From the NCBI GenBank assembly GCA_035517775.1, contig DATIYF010000051.1, forward strand, positions 1 to 5,943: 5,943 nucleotides of DNA. The letters run 5' to 3'. This stretch comes from DATIYF01 sp035517775 (GTDB lineage Bacteria > Acidobacteriota > Terriglobia > Terriglobales > Acidobacteriaceae). Shown in pieces: positions 1-5,921 of the stretch; the stretch's first letter is position 1, and the number at the start of each line of letters is the position of its first letter. The position numbers were made by a program, and so were the translations under genes. Under the pieces are notes generated by a model. That model saw nothing but the letters and a program-made list of their open reading frames with translations, did no database searches and had not been told where the DNA came from.

Positions 1-900
1 TTAGGCCTCCCGCGGCATGGCCCCTGCCAGCAGAAGAACCGCGCCGCAATACATCAGCGTATCCGCCATGTAATTCAGGCCAAGGCCAAGGCTGGCGCGG
101 TCCACAATTCCAATGGGCACGTACACGACTAACTCCACGAAAAGTACCGTCAGGCCCAGCCATGTGGCTGCGGCGCGGGTTTTCTTACCAATCAGCAAAA
201 GGGCGCCCGTGACGGCGTAACCCACGGCCGCCACGTAGGTCCAGATGGCGTGGCCGTAGATCCACGTGGGCGTCAGCCGGTTCAGCGGAACGCCGGGGAC
301 ATAATTGGCGTGCAGGAATTGCTCCACACTGTAGAACAGCACCCCGATGACAATGAAGTAGCGCGCAATCGTGGCGAAGAGCCGCGCGCCGCGCTCGCTC
401 CACTGCGCGCTGAGGCTGGCGGCCAGCGCCAGAGCGCCGCCGCTGAACGACAGTTCCCGCAGGGTCAGGGCCGCCGCAAAGCGGCTTCGCGGTTCTTGCG
501 CGCAGCCCGGCGCGTCCATCAGCACGACGAAAAGAAAAAACGTCAGGGCGAGCAGACCTGCCGCAAGGCGCGCCTGGATCTTCGTCACCAGGCTCAGCCC
601 GGCTGCGATAAAACACGTGCCCACGAAGTACGCCCAAAACAGATGCCACGGAATCCAGGCGGGCACGATCGAGGCGATTGCCTGCGTCTGCGTGAAATGC
701 TCCGTGCCAAAAGCGGCGAGTGGCGCCGCGTAGAAAAGCGGCCCGAACAGAATCAGCTTGTCGAGTCCCCGCGACTCTTGCCAATCACCGCGAAGAAAAA
801 TCACGGCCAACCCGATGGCAGAAACCACTCCAAAGGAAAAGTACGACCAGATCACGTCGCTGGGAATTGCGAAGAGAGCCAACACCGGTGCAAATTTCAC
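1..900 (-). CDS. Polytopic membrane protein, tandem-duplicated DoxX-like
   Basis: A 299-residue integral membrane protein with about nine predicted hydrophobic helices (roughly residues 17-36, 48-64, 85-106, 110-129, 147-164, 177-192, 214-236, 243-262, 278-295). Residues about 48-165 and 174-294 look like two copies of one four-helix unit. The first has GTEHF (65-69) then PAWIPWHLFWAY (80-91). The second has SVEQF (191-195) then PTWIYGHAIWTY (211-222). In each copy a positively charged loop (TKIQAR at 106-111, KKTR at 239-242) precedes the next helix. This pattern of helix end, E-[HQ]-F, P-x-W-I and aromatic helix recalls small DoxX-family proteins; no catalytic residues are evident and the substrate is unknown. 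The start is GTG at 898-900. It is the first possible start, since an in-frame TAA lies four codons upstream, but I see no Shine-Dalgarno sequence, so a later GTG (codon 6 or 16) is possible. The stop is TAA at 1-3, so the gene is complete. Family assignment is moderate; function is not assigned. Confidence 0.8.
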   Translation of the reverse strand: MKFAPVLALFAIPSDVIWSYFSFGVVSAIGLAVIFLRGDWQESRGLDKLILFGPLFYAAPLAAFGTEHFTQTQAIASIVPAWIPWHLFWAYFVGTCFIAAGLSLVTKIQARLAAGLLALTFFLFVVLMDAPGCAQEPRSRFAAALTLRELSFSGGALALAASLSAQWSERGARLFATIARYFIVIGVLFYSVEQFLHANYVPGVPLNRLTPTWIYGHAIWTYVAAVGYAVTGALLLIGKKTRAAATWLGLTVLFVELVVYVPIGIVDRASLGLGLNYMADTLMYCGAVLLLAGAMPREA

Positions 901-936
901 GGTCGAAGATTAACACGGCCGGTCACGGCGCGCCTT

Positions 937-977
937 CACCAGCCCAGGATCGCATGGCTGACCCCTGCCACCAGCCC
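937..977. repeat. 9-bp direct repeat in intergenic gap
   Basis: CACCAGCCC occurs at 937-945 and again at 969-977, with starts 32 bp apart (about three helical turns). The flanks also resemble each other (AGGATCGCATG after the first copy, GGATTGATCCGCCATG after the second), as if a unit of about 25 bp had been duplicated and drifted. It lies in the 161-bp gap (901-1061) between the receiver-protein gene and the membrane-protein gene, upstream of the latter's GTG start. It could be a pair of regulator sites or chance in GC-rich DNA. The rest of the gap holds a weak inverted repeat, AGTTG (1014-1018) with CAACT (1030-1034), and no U-tract terminator. Confidence 0.4.
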
Positions 978-1061
978 GGATTGATCCGCCATGCGTACAC
1001 CAAGGCGCGGTCCAGTTGAACTTGTGGAGCAACTAAGCAGACGGGGTATGTGGTTAGAGCT

Positions 1062-3377
1062 TTACTTCTTCTGCCCCAGCTTCTTGGCGATTTCCTCTAC
1101 CAGGCGAGGTTTCAATTCGGCAAGGACGCTATCTACGATGCTGGCGATTGCGTCAGGACCGCCGGTTGAGGCAGGCACGGAATCGGCTACTGCGTCGGAA
1201 TGTACGGCCTCGGCGCTGGGCTGAGGATCCTGCAAACTGGCCGCGGCGACCTCGGCGAGTTGCGAGGTCATCTGCGGGCTGGCCACGGTGTCGCGAATCT
1301 GGCGCCATTGCGCCCACGCGGCAGCCAGCTCGGCCTCGCGCTGCATGGCGGCTTCCACCTCGGGCACGGCGGCGCTTTCAGGCGATCTTGCGTTTTCGGC
1401 CGCTACCACCGAGGTGCTTACTGCGAAAGCAGAAGCGCCGGCGGATGCGGAGGCCGCTGCGGCAAGGGCGGGCTCGGGCTGGGCTTGTTCCGCCACAGCC
1501 TCGCTTGCCGTGCCCGCGACAGCCGGTTCAGGTTGCGGCTCCGCGGATGTCTCGACCATCGGCGAGGCAACCGCTTCCCCCGGTTCGCCAGGCCCGGCCA
1601 TTTCGGCGCTCTCAGCTGCAGCAGAGGCAACTTCCCGCTCGGGCACAGCTTGAGCCTCAGCCACCGCGGAAACTGGCTGCAGTTCGGCAACCGGCTCCGG
1701 CGCCTGCGCCACGGCAACCGGCTGGGCTTCCTCGGAACAAACCGGAACGTCTTCTACGACGGCAGGCTCAGCCGTTTCCACGGCCACGACCGGCTGCGAA
1801 AGCTCTTCGGACTGCGACTCAACGGAAGAAGAAATTTCCGCGGAGGAAATCTCCGCAGCCTCAACCGGCGGCGCGATTTCTTCGCGCTGCGCCCCGACCC
1901 CTTCCGCAACCAGTTCGGCGGCGCTGGGCAAGCTGACTGCAGCTTCTTCTTCGACCGGCGCAGCTTCTGCCGCTTGTGCGGGTGCGAGCAAGGCTTCCGC
2001 GCTCAGAGTCTCGACCCCTGCCTCCTCAATCTGTACCGCTGCTTGAGTCGAGGCCATGGCCACCGCGCTCTCTTCTGACATGGCGGCGTAGGCCTTTTGC
2101 ATTTCTCTTTCCAGGAACGAGGCTTCTTCCTCAGAGACGGGAAGCTCTTCCGCAATCCAGCGCGCACGAGGGGCTTGCACGGCGCTCGCCTCGGCAGAGG
2201 CGGAAGGCTCAGCGCCGCTGACCACATCCTCGGTCTGGCGCCAGATGGCCTCCATGATTCCGCCGCCGCTCATGGCGAAGGATTCAGCTTCGGCGGCCGC
2301 CGGCATCTCAGACGAAGAGCTGGCCGCAACGTCCTCAACTTGAGAAGCAGCCTCAAGCGCGGGCATTTCCGCCTCAACCGCTTCCGCTTCAGCGGAAGCG
2401 GGCGCCGCGGCCCCGGAATCTGTGATTGAATCTGTGGCCGGGGCTTGCGCCTCTGCCACGGCAAGCCCGGCATCTACAGAAGCGGCAATCTCCTCAATTG
2501 CAGCCAATGGCTCGATGGGCGCTGAAGGTTCAGGTCGAGCTTCTTCCGCTACCGGCTCCGGCGGGGCTTCCACTACGGCAGCCTCGGAACTCATCGCCGT
2601 CTCAACCACCGCCGGCTGTTCGGCAGGCGTTTCGACGGACTCTTCCAGATTTTCCTTCCCCTGCTTATCCAGGGCCTCGGCCGCGGCGCTGATGGCGGCA
2701 ATCTCATCAGGAGTGATCTCGCGCAACAACTGCTCCGCCGCCTCAGTTTCGACCGCAGTGTGCCCGGCTGGCGCATTAGCCGCGCGATTGAAATCGCGAA
2801 ACGCCATGGCATCAGCCGGTCTCGCCGGGGCAGCCTCAGGCTCCGGTTGCTCGGCTACTTCCAGCTTGGGGCCGCTCGGAATACGCAGGCGATCTTTCCA
2901 GCCGGTGGCGGCGTCTCCGAATTTCGTATCTTGCGGGGTTGTGGAGGCCTCCATCGCCGCCAGCGCCTTGGCAAAGCTGGCGGGAGGATTCGCCTCCGCC
3001 TTGGGAACGATCTTGTCTTCCAGCTTGATGAGCGCGGCAATCAGCTCGCTGGCTTCAAAAGGCTTGATCAGGTAAGCGTCGGCCTGCACCCGCTTGGCTT
3101 CATCGGCCTTGAAGGGCTCGAGCTTGCCCACGGTGAGCAGCACGGGAATGTTGGAAGTTTCGCTGGCGTTCTTCAGGCGCTGGCAGACTTCCAGGCCGCC
3201 GTAGCCGGGCATGTAAACATCCAGCACCAGAAGGTCGGGCGGGTGCTCGGCCACTTTCTTGAGCGCGGCCGACCCGTTATTGACCGTTACCACTTCGTAA
3301 CCGGCGTCGGTCAGAATTCTCCGGCCCATACTTTGGGCTGTCACACTGTCATCAGCGAGCAGTATTTTCCGCGCCAA
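1062..3377 (-). CDS. Receiver-domain protein with very long acidic Ala/Glu/Pro linker
   Basis: Residues 1-122 form an intact response-regulator receiver domain: acidic pair D9-D10, phosphoacceptor D53 in LVLDVYMPG, T82 after the fourth strand and K105 in LIKPFE. A histidine kinase could therefore phosphorylate it. No DNA-binding or enzymatic output domain follows. Residues about 123-735 are mostly low complexity (Ala, Glu, Pro, Val, Ser; strongly acidic) and probably disordered. Less biased islands occur at 155-240 (W160, then a predicted helix around ETEAAEQLLREITPDEIAAI), 371-433 (W378, W407, FLEREMQKAYAAM) and 672-716 (W688, W691). The last 30 residues (742-771) look like one amphipathic helix, IASIVDSVLAELKP then RLVEEIAKKL. 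The start is TTG at 3375-3377 with AGAGGA 7 nt upstream; the receiver domain begins at once, which supports it. The stop is TAA. I recall similar receiver sequences in Acidobacteriota. The role is unknown: a scaffold, motility or polarity protein is inferred from layout alone. Confidence 0.9.
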   Translation of the reverse strand: MARKILLADDSVTAQSMGRRILTDAGYEVVTVNNGSAALKKVAEHPPDLLVLDVYMPGYGGLEVCQRLKNASETSNIPVLLTVGKLEPFKADEAKRVQADAYLIKPFEASELIAALIKLEDKIVPKAEANPPASFAKALAAMEASTTPQDTKFGDAATGWKDRLRIPSGPKLEVAEQPEPEAAPARPADAMAFRDFNRAANAPAGHTAVETEAAEQLLREITPDEIAAISAAAEALDKQGKENLEESVETPAEQPAVVETAMSSEAAVVEAPPEPVAEEARPEPSAPIEPLAAIEEIAASVDAGLAVAEAQAPATDSITDSGAAAPASAEAEAVEAEMPALEAASQVEDVAASSSSEMPAAAEAESFAMSGGGIMEAIWRQTEDVVSGAEPSASAEASAVQAPRARWIAEELPVSEEEASFLEREMQKAYAAMSEESAVAMASTQAAVQIEEAGVETLSAEALLAPAQAAEAAPVEEEAAVSLPSAAELVAEGVGAQREEIAPPVEAAEISSAEISSSVESQSEELSQPVVAVETAEPAVVEDVPVCSEEAQPVAVAQAPEPVAELQPVSAVAEAQAVPEREVASAAAESAEMAGPGEPGEAVASPMVETSAEPQPEPAVAGTASEAVAEQAQPEPALAAAASASAGASAFAVSTSVVAAENARSPESAAVPEVEAAMQREAELAAAWAQWRQIRDTVASPQMTSQLAEVAAASLQDPQPSAEAVHSDAVADSVPASTGGPDAIASIVDSVLAELKPRLVEEIAKKLGQKK

Positions 3378-3384
3378 GGAAATG

Positions 3385-3390
3385 TCCTCT
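3385..3390 (-). promoter_or_regulatory. Shine-Dalgarno site fixing a TTG start
   Basis: AGAGGA on the minus strand lies 7 nt before the TTG codon at 3375-3377. It selects this non-ATG start for the receiver protein. The second codon onward (ARKILLADD) matches the usual N-terminus of a receiver domain, so no residues seem to be missing. Confidence 0.7.
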
Positions 3391-3410
3391 GGTGTGGGGG
3401 AGATAGCGCG

Positions 3411-3439
3411 AAGGTAGCGTGTTCCAAATGGTAAGTCAA
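3411..3439 (-). promoter_or_regulatory. Candidate sigma-70-type promoter for receiver gene
   Basis: On the minus strand TTGACT (3434-3439, five of six matches to the -35 consensus) is followed after exactly 17 bp by TACCTT (3411-3416, a weak -10 with three of six matches). Transcription would start near 3404 and give a leader of about 26 nt that includes the Shine-Dalgarno site. This would let the receiver gene be expressed apart from rpe-bamD. The weak -10 keeps confidence low. Confidence 0.4.
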
Positions 3440-3464
3440 TGAGGATAATGGGTTAAGCAGGTTA

Positions 3465-3531
3465 CCAGCGGACAGTCCCCAGCGGGCGGAAGGTGATTCG
3501 AACGGCCACTCCACCGCCCAGTCCGGGGGGG
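3465..3531. repeat. Structured intergenic block with nested repeats
   Basis: This block lies just past the bamD stop. GGGCGG (3484-3489) and CCGCCC (3514-3519) form a perfect 6-bp inverted repeat around a 24-nt loop. Inside it, short arms such as GTG and CAC can pair further. CAGTCC occurs twice (3473-3478 and 3519-3524), CCAGCGG twice (3465-3471 and 3479-3485), and GGACAGTCC (3470-3478) is a near-palindrome. A run of seven G (3525-3531) closes the block. No U-tract follows on either strand, so this is not a standard intrinsic terminator. It may be a degraded intergenic repeat, an RNA structure protecting the bamD mRNA end, or GC-rich chance. The remainder of 3378-3549 holds only the promoter candidate. 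Confidence 0.4.
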
Positions 3532-3549
3532 AAAGGTCAACTCGCTGAT

Positions 3550-5022
3550 TCAGAACGGAATAACTTTCTTCAGCCCTTTCTTCTTTTTGTGCTTGCTCGA
3601 AGACGTGCCGGAATCGTCTGCCGTATTAGAGGACGATGACCCCTGAGACTGGGCACTGGCCGAGGAGTTCTGGCCGCTGCCGCCCGGTATCTCATTCACC
3701 TGCTGTGGCGGAGGCGGGGGCGCAGCGCCGTCATCACTGGGTACGTTGGGTTTGAGTTCGTTGGAATCGGAGTTGACATTGGGGGTCAGCTCGTTGCTGG
3801 CGGGCGTGGTTGCGCCGGTGCTGTCAGTGGTAGCCGAGCCGTCTGCAGGGGCGGTTGCATCGGAGCGCGGCGCAGGTTGGTTGGGCGGAGGAGCGCCGGT
3901 GCCGACGGTTTCGACGGAAACCGAGTTGTTCCCCCCAGTGTTCATGCCCAGGGCGGCGCGCGTAGCTTCCTGCACGACGGAGGTGGCGCTGACCGGTTGC
4001 GGGTCCACCAGGGTGGGATCGCCGGTGTGCGCGGCCTGGGCCACATCGGGATGCTTGTTGAAGTTGCGCAGCACCTTGGCCATCGTGCCGGTGTCATGGC
4101 GGCTGGCTTGCTCGGCCTTGTTGCGCGAAATCTCAGCCGCGGTGGGCTTGGGAACCGGCTGATGAAGGGCGATCAGCCGCTGCTTTGCATCTTCCACGCG
4201 GTCCATGACGGGATAGCGGGTCAGAATGCGGGAATAAGCGGCGGTGGCTTCGCGGGTGAAATCCTGAATCATGCGGGCTTTGGCGGCCTCGGGCACGCAG
4301 CCCGGCATATAGGGCTTGACGCAGGTGGGGCGAGCCCGCATGGCGTCAATTTCGCCTTCGTAAGAGCGGCCCAGAAGGTAGAGCACTTCATCCGCCTTGC
4401 TGTAGAGCGGATAGCGGTCAATTACAGTTTGCAGGCGGGCGATGGCGGCCGGGTAGGTTTCACGCATGTAATAGAAGCGGCCCACTTCGTATTCGCGCTC
4501 GGCCAGCACTTCCTGAACTTCCAGCAAGCGTTGCTTGGCCACCGGAACCAGCTTGCTGTCAGGGAACTGGAGAATCAGGTTGCGGTACTCTTCTTCCGCC
4601 CGCATGGCGTGGGTGAAATCGCGGTCCGGCTTTTCCATCTGCTGATAGTGGATGTTGGCGATCTTGAGCTGGGCTTCGGCCGCCTCGGGCATATTGGGGA
4701 AGAAGGTCTTGAAATCGTTATATTCGACTTCGGCCTGCTGCAAGCCCGCGGTTCCACCTTCGGCGTACCAGGAATCGGCGATCCCCAGCTTGGCGCGGGC
4801 CAGGAATTCAGAATCGGGATAGGTATTGATCAGGGTCTGCAGGGTGAGCCGCGCCACGTCAAAGCGGTTGTGCTTCATGGCGTCCATGGCCCGGTCGAAG
4901 AGCACCTTGTCGGGCTGCTTGGAATCCACGTTGGAGAGCGGGTTGTTGACTTTCTTATTGGTGCAGGCCGCGGCGAACAGCAGCGCACCCAGAAGCAGCA
5001 GGACCGGAATACGACGTGACAT
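3550..5022 (-). CDS. bamD: BamD-family outer-membrane assembly lipoprotein with C-terminal extension
   Basis: BamD (YfiO) is the TPR-containing lipoprotein partner of BamA in the complex that inserts beta-barrel proteins into the outer membrane; it is anchored by its lipid and faces the periplasm. The N-terminus is a lipoprotein signal: RR at 3-4, hydrophobic LLLLGALLFAAA, then lipid-site C20. The -3 position is Ala rather than the commoner Leu. TPR-like helix pairs cover about 38-290, with typical phrases ARLTLQTLINTYPDSEFLARAKLGIAD split over 57-83, YRNLILQFPDSKLVPVA (146-162) and AIARLQTVIDRYPLYSKADE (193-212). A segment at about 229-250 adds C234 and C242, which could form a disulfide. 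BamD proteins are usually about 240-300 residues; this one has 490. Residues about 290-475 are Pro/Ser/Thr/Asn/Gly-rich and probably disordered, and the end is lysine-rich (477-486) finishing VIPF. ATG at 5020-5022 has GAGGG 5 nt upstream. It lies 39 bp after rpe, probably in one operon. Confidence 0.88.
   Translation of the reverse strand: MSRRIPVLLLLGALLFAAACTNKKVNNPLSNVDSKQPDKVLFDRAMDAMKHNRFDVARLTLQTLINTYPDSEFLARAKLGIADSWYAEGGTAGLQQAEVEYNDFKTFFPNMPEAAEAQLKIANIHYQQMEKPDRDFTHAMRAEEEYRNLILQFPDSKLVPVAKQRLLEVQEVLAEREYEVGRFYYMRETYPAAIARLQTVIDRYPLYSKADEVLYLLGRSYEGEIDAMRARPTCVKPYMPGCVPEAAKARMIQDFTREATAAYSRILTRYPVMDRVEDAKQRLIALHQPVPKPTAAEISRNKAEQASRHDTGTMAKVLRNFNKHPDVAQAAHTGDPTLVDPQPVSATSVVQEATRAALGMNTGGNNSVSVETVGTGAPPPNQPAPRSDATAPADGSATTDSTGATTPASNELTPNVNSDSNELKPNVPSDDGAAPPPPPQQVNEIPGGSGQNSSASAQSQGSSSSNTADDSGTSSSKHKKKKGLKKVIPF
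3733..3798 (-). repeat. Two 33-bp tandem units inside the bamD tail
   Basis: These bases encode two adjacent 11-residue units, SNELTPNVNSD (409-419) and SNELKPNVPSD (420-430), in the disordered C-terminal tail. The two units differ at two residues, which fits an in-frame duplication by slippage that has since diverged. It shows the tail is length-variable rather than a folded domain. Confidence 0.7.
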
Positions 5023-5061
5023 AGAAACCCTCAGAAGCCAGAATCGGGGCGCGCTACCGCG

Positions 5062-5736
5062 CTAAACCTTCTGCATGGCGGCCTCGGTGGCGGCGCGCAG
5101 AAGCCTCTGCGCATTAGTCTTTGGATCGCCGTGGCCGAAGACGGCGTTGCCCGCCACCAAAATTTCCGCCCCGGCACGAACCACCAGCGGCGCGGTCTCT
5201 TCGGCGATGCCGCCATCCACCTCGATGCGGTAGCCCAGGCCGCGCTGGGCACGAATCTCGGCCAGGCGGCGGATCTTGTGGACCGAGCCAGGAATGAACT
5301 CCTGGGCGCCAAAGCCGGGGTTCACCGACATTACCAGTACGTAATCCGCCAAGTCCAGCACTTCGCTCAGCGTTTCCACCGGGGTAGCCGGATTGATCAC
5401 CACCCCTGCCAGGCAGTCGTGGTCCTTGATGTGGTGCAGCACCCGGTTGAGGTGCACGCAGGCTTCCTGGTGCACGGAAATCCACTCAGCCCCGGCCTCG
5501 GCGAAAGCCGGAATGAACTCATCCGGATTGTCAATCATGAGGTGGCAATCCAGCGGGAGGCTGGTGGCCTTGCGCAGAGACTTCACCACCGGCGGTCCCA
5601 CGGTCAGGTTGGGCACGAAGTGACCATCCATGACATCCACGTGGATGACCGTGGCCCCGCCTTCGGCGGCGGCGCGCACCTGCTCGCCCAGGCGAGAGAA
5701 ATCCGCAGCTAAGATCGAGGGTGCGAGTTCAATCAA
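5062..5736 (-). CDS. rpe: Ribulose-phosphate 3-epimerase
   Basis: This cytosolic enzyme interconverts D-ribulose 5-phosphate and D-xylulose 5-phosphate in the pentose phosphate pathway. It is a single TIM barrel using a divalent metal. Counting from the TTG as residue 1, the family signatures are all present: APSILAADF (5-13, with S7), HVDVMDGHFVPN (32-43, metal ligands H32 and D34), DCHLMI (63-68, metal ligand H65), VMSVNPGFG (135-143), VDGGI (173-177, ligand and catalytic acid D173) and AGNAVFG (195-201) for phosphate binding. The usual GFGGQ reads GFGAQ, a mild change in the phosphate loop. The frame stays open to another TTG at 5851-5853, which would add 39 residues, but that codon has no Shine-Dalgarno site and the added residues do not resemble the family. 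TTG at 5734-5736 has AGGAG 6 nt upstream and gives 224 residues, the normal size. The stop is TAG; bamD follows after 39 bp. Symbol and function are secure. Confidence 0.96.
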   Translation of the reverse strand: MIELAPSILAADFSRLGEQVRAAAEGGATVIHVDVMDGHFVPNLTVGPPVVKSLRKATSLPLDCHLMIDNPDEFIPAFAEAGAEWISVHQEACVHLNRVLHHIKDHDCLAGVVINPATPVETLSEVLDLADYVLVMSVNPGFGAQEFIPGSVHKIRRLAEIRAQRGLGYRIEVDGGIAEETAPLVVRAGAEILVAGNAVFGHGDPKTNAQRLLRAATEAAMQKV

Positions 5737-5742
5737 CTTCCG

Positions 5743-5750
5743 CTCCTGGG
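5743..5750 (-). promoter_or_regulatory. rpe: Shine-Dalgarno site deciding the rpe start
   Basis: CCCAGGAG on the minus strand ends 6 nt before TTG at 5734-5736. This is the best ribosome-binding site near the 5' end of the frame and argues against the 39-residue-longer reading from TTG at 5851-5853, which has no purine-rich site before it. Confidence 0.75.
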
Positions 5751-5768
5751 ATAGGCCGCTATCCGGCG

Positions 5769-5777
5769 ATTTTACCA
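5769..5777 (-). promoter_or_regulatory. Candidate extended -10 promoter for rpe-bamD
   Basis: TGGTAAAAT on the minus strand combines TAAAAT (5769-5774, five of six matches to TATAAT) with an upstream TG one base away, the extended -10 form that tolerates a poor -35. No good -35 is seen (the best is TTCAGT at 5794-5799 with a 19-bp spacer). Transcription would begin near 5762, leaving a leader of about 26 nt with the Shine-Dalgarno site. If right, the longer rpe reading is excluded because its start would lie upstream of the transcript. Confidence 0.4.
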
Positions 5778-5845
5778 CGCTCTCCGCCAGAGAACTGAAG
5801 TCTGCGAGCAGGGAATTCAGGAGCGGCAGACACTCGTAAGTAATT

Positions 5846-5864
5846 CTTAACAATAGTCGTTAAG
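5846..5864. promoter_or_regulatory. Small palindrome, possible operator, upstream of rpe
   Basis: CTTAAC (5846-5851) and GTTAAG (5859-5864) are perfect 6-bp arms around a 7-bp spacer, an AT-rich island in GC-rich DNA. A further CTTAAC copy lies at 5938-5943 at the window edge. The site sits about 80 bp upstream of the predicted rpe transcription start. It has the size of a dimeric regulator site, but 6-bp arms can arise by chance. Confidence 0.35.
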
Positions 5865-5898
5865 GGCTAACCATGAAGGCGTCGGAGAATCCAGGGCG

Positions 5899-5921
5899 GG
5901 CGGCCCACGTCTGCCGCCGCC
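5899..5921. other. GC-rich inverted repeat near window edge
   Basis: GGCGGC (5899-5904) can pair with GCCGCC at 5913-5918 (8-nt loop) or at 5916-5921 (11-nt loop). No T-run follows on either strand, so it is not a standard intrinsic terminator. On the minus strand it sits immediately after a TGA at 5923-5925 that closes a frame open from the window edge (six codons, VKIVQV). It could therefore mark the 3' end of an upstream gene, but six codons cannot prove this. Confidence 0.3.

Noticed and set aside
1148..2078. Long plus-strand open frames opposite the receiver protein (up to 292 codons)
   Set aside because: They lie antisense to the Ala/Glu/Pro-rich linker, and their Arg/Pro/Gly/Leu-rich composition is what complementing GC-rich biased codons produces. 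No domain is recognisable, and two such frames overlap each other.
3490..3512. GTTCGAATC-like T-loop sequence on the minus strand suggesting a tRNA
   Set aside because: The flanking bases do not form a five-pair T stem, and I find no anticodon arm, D arm, acceptor stem or CCA end at proper distances.
3877..5019. 380-codon plus-strand open frame opposite bamD
   Set aside because: It mirrors almost the whole of bamD on the opposite strand, is rich in Gly/His/Val/Leu without recognisable motifs, and bamD has a clear lipoprotein signal, TPR pattern and Shine-Dalgarno site.
5049..5062. GCGCG-CTAC-CGCGC hairpin at the rpe stop codon as a terminator
   Set aside because: Only a 5-bp stem, no U-tract after it, and bamD begins within 39 bp with its own Shine-Dalgarno site, so read-through is more likely.
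5131..5712. 193-codon plus-strand open frame opposite rpe
   Set aside because: It is antisense to a certain rpe gene with all catalytic motifs, and the translated frame has no recognisable family features.
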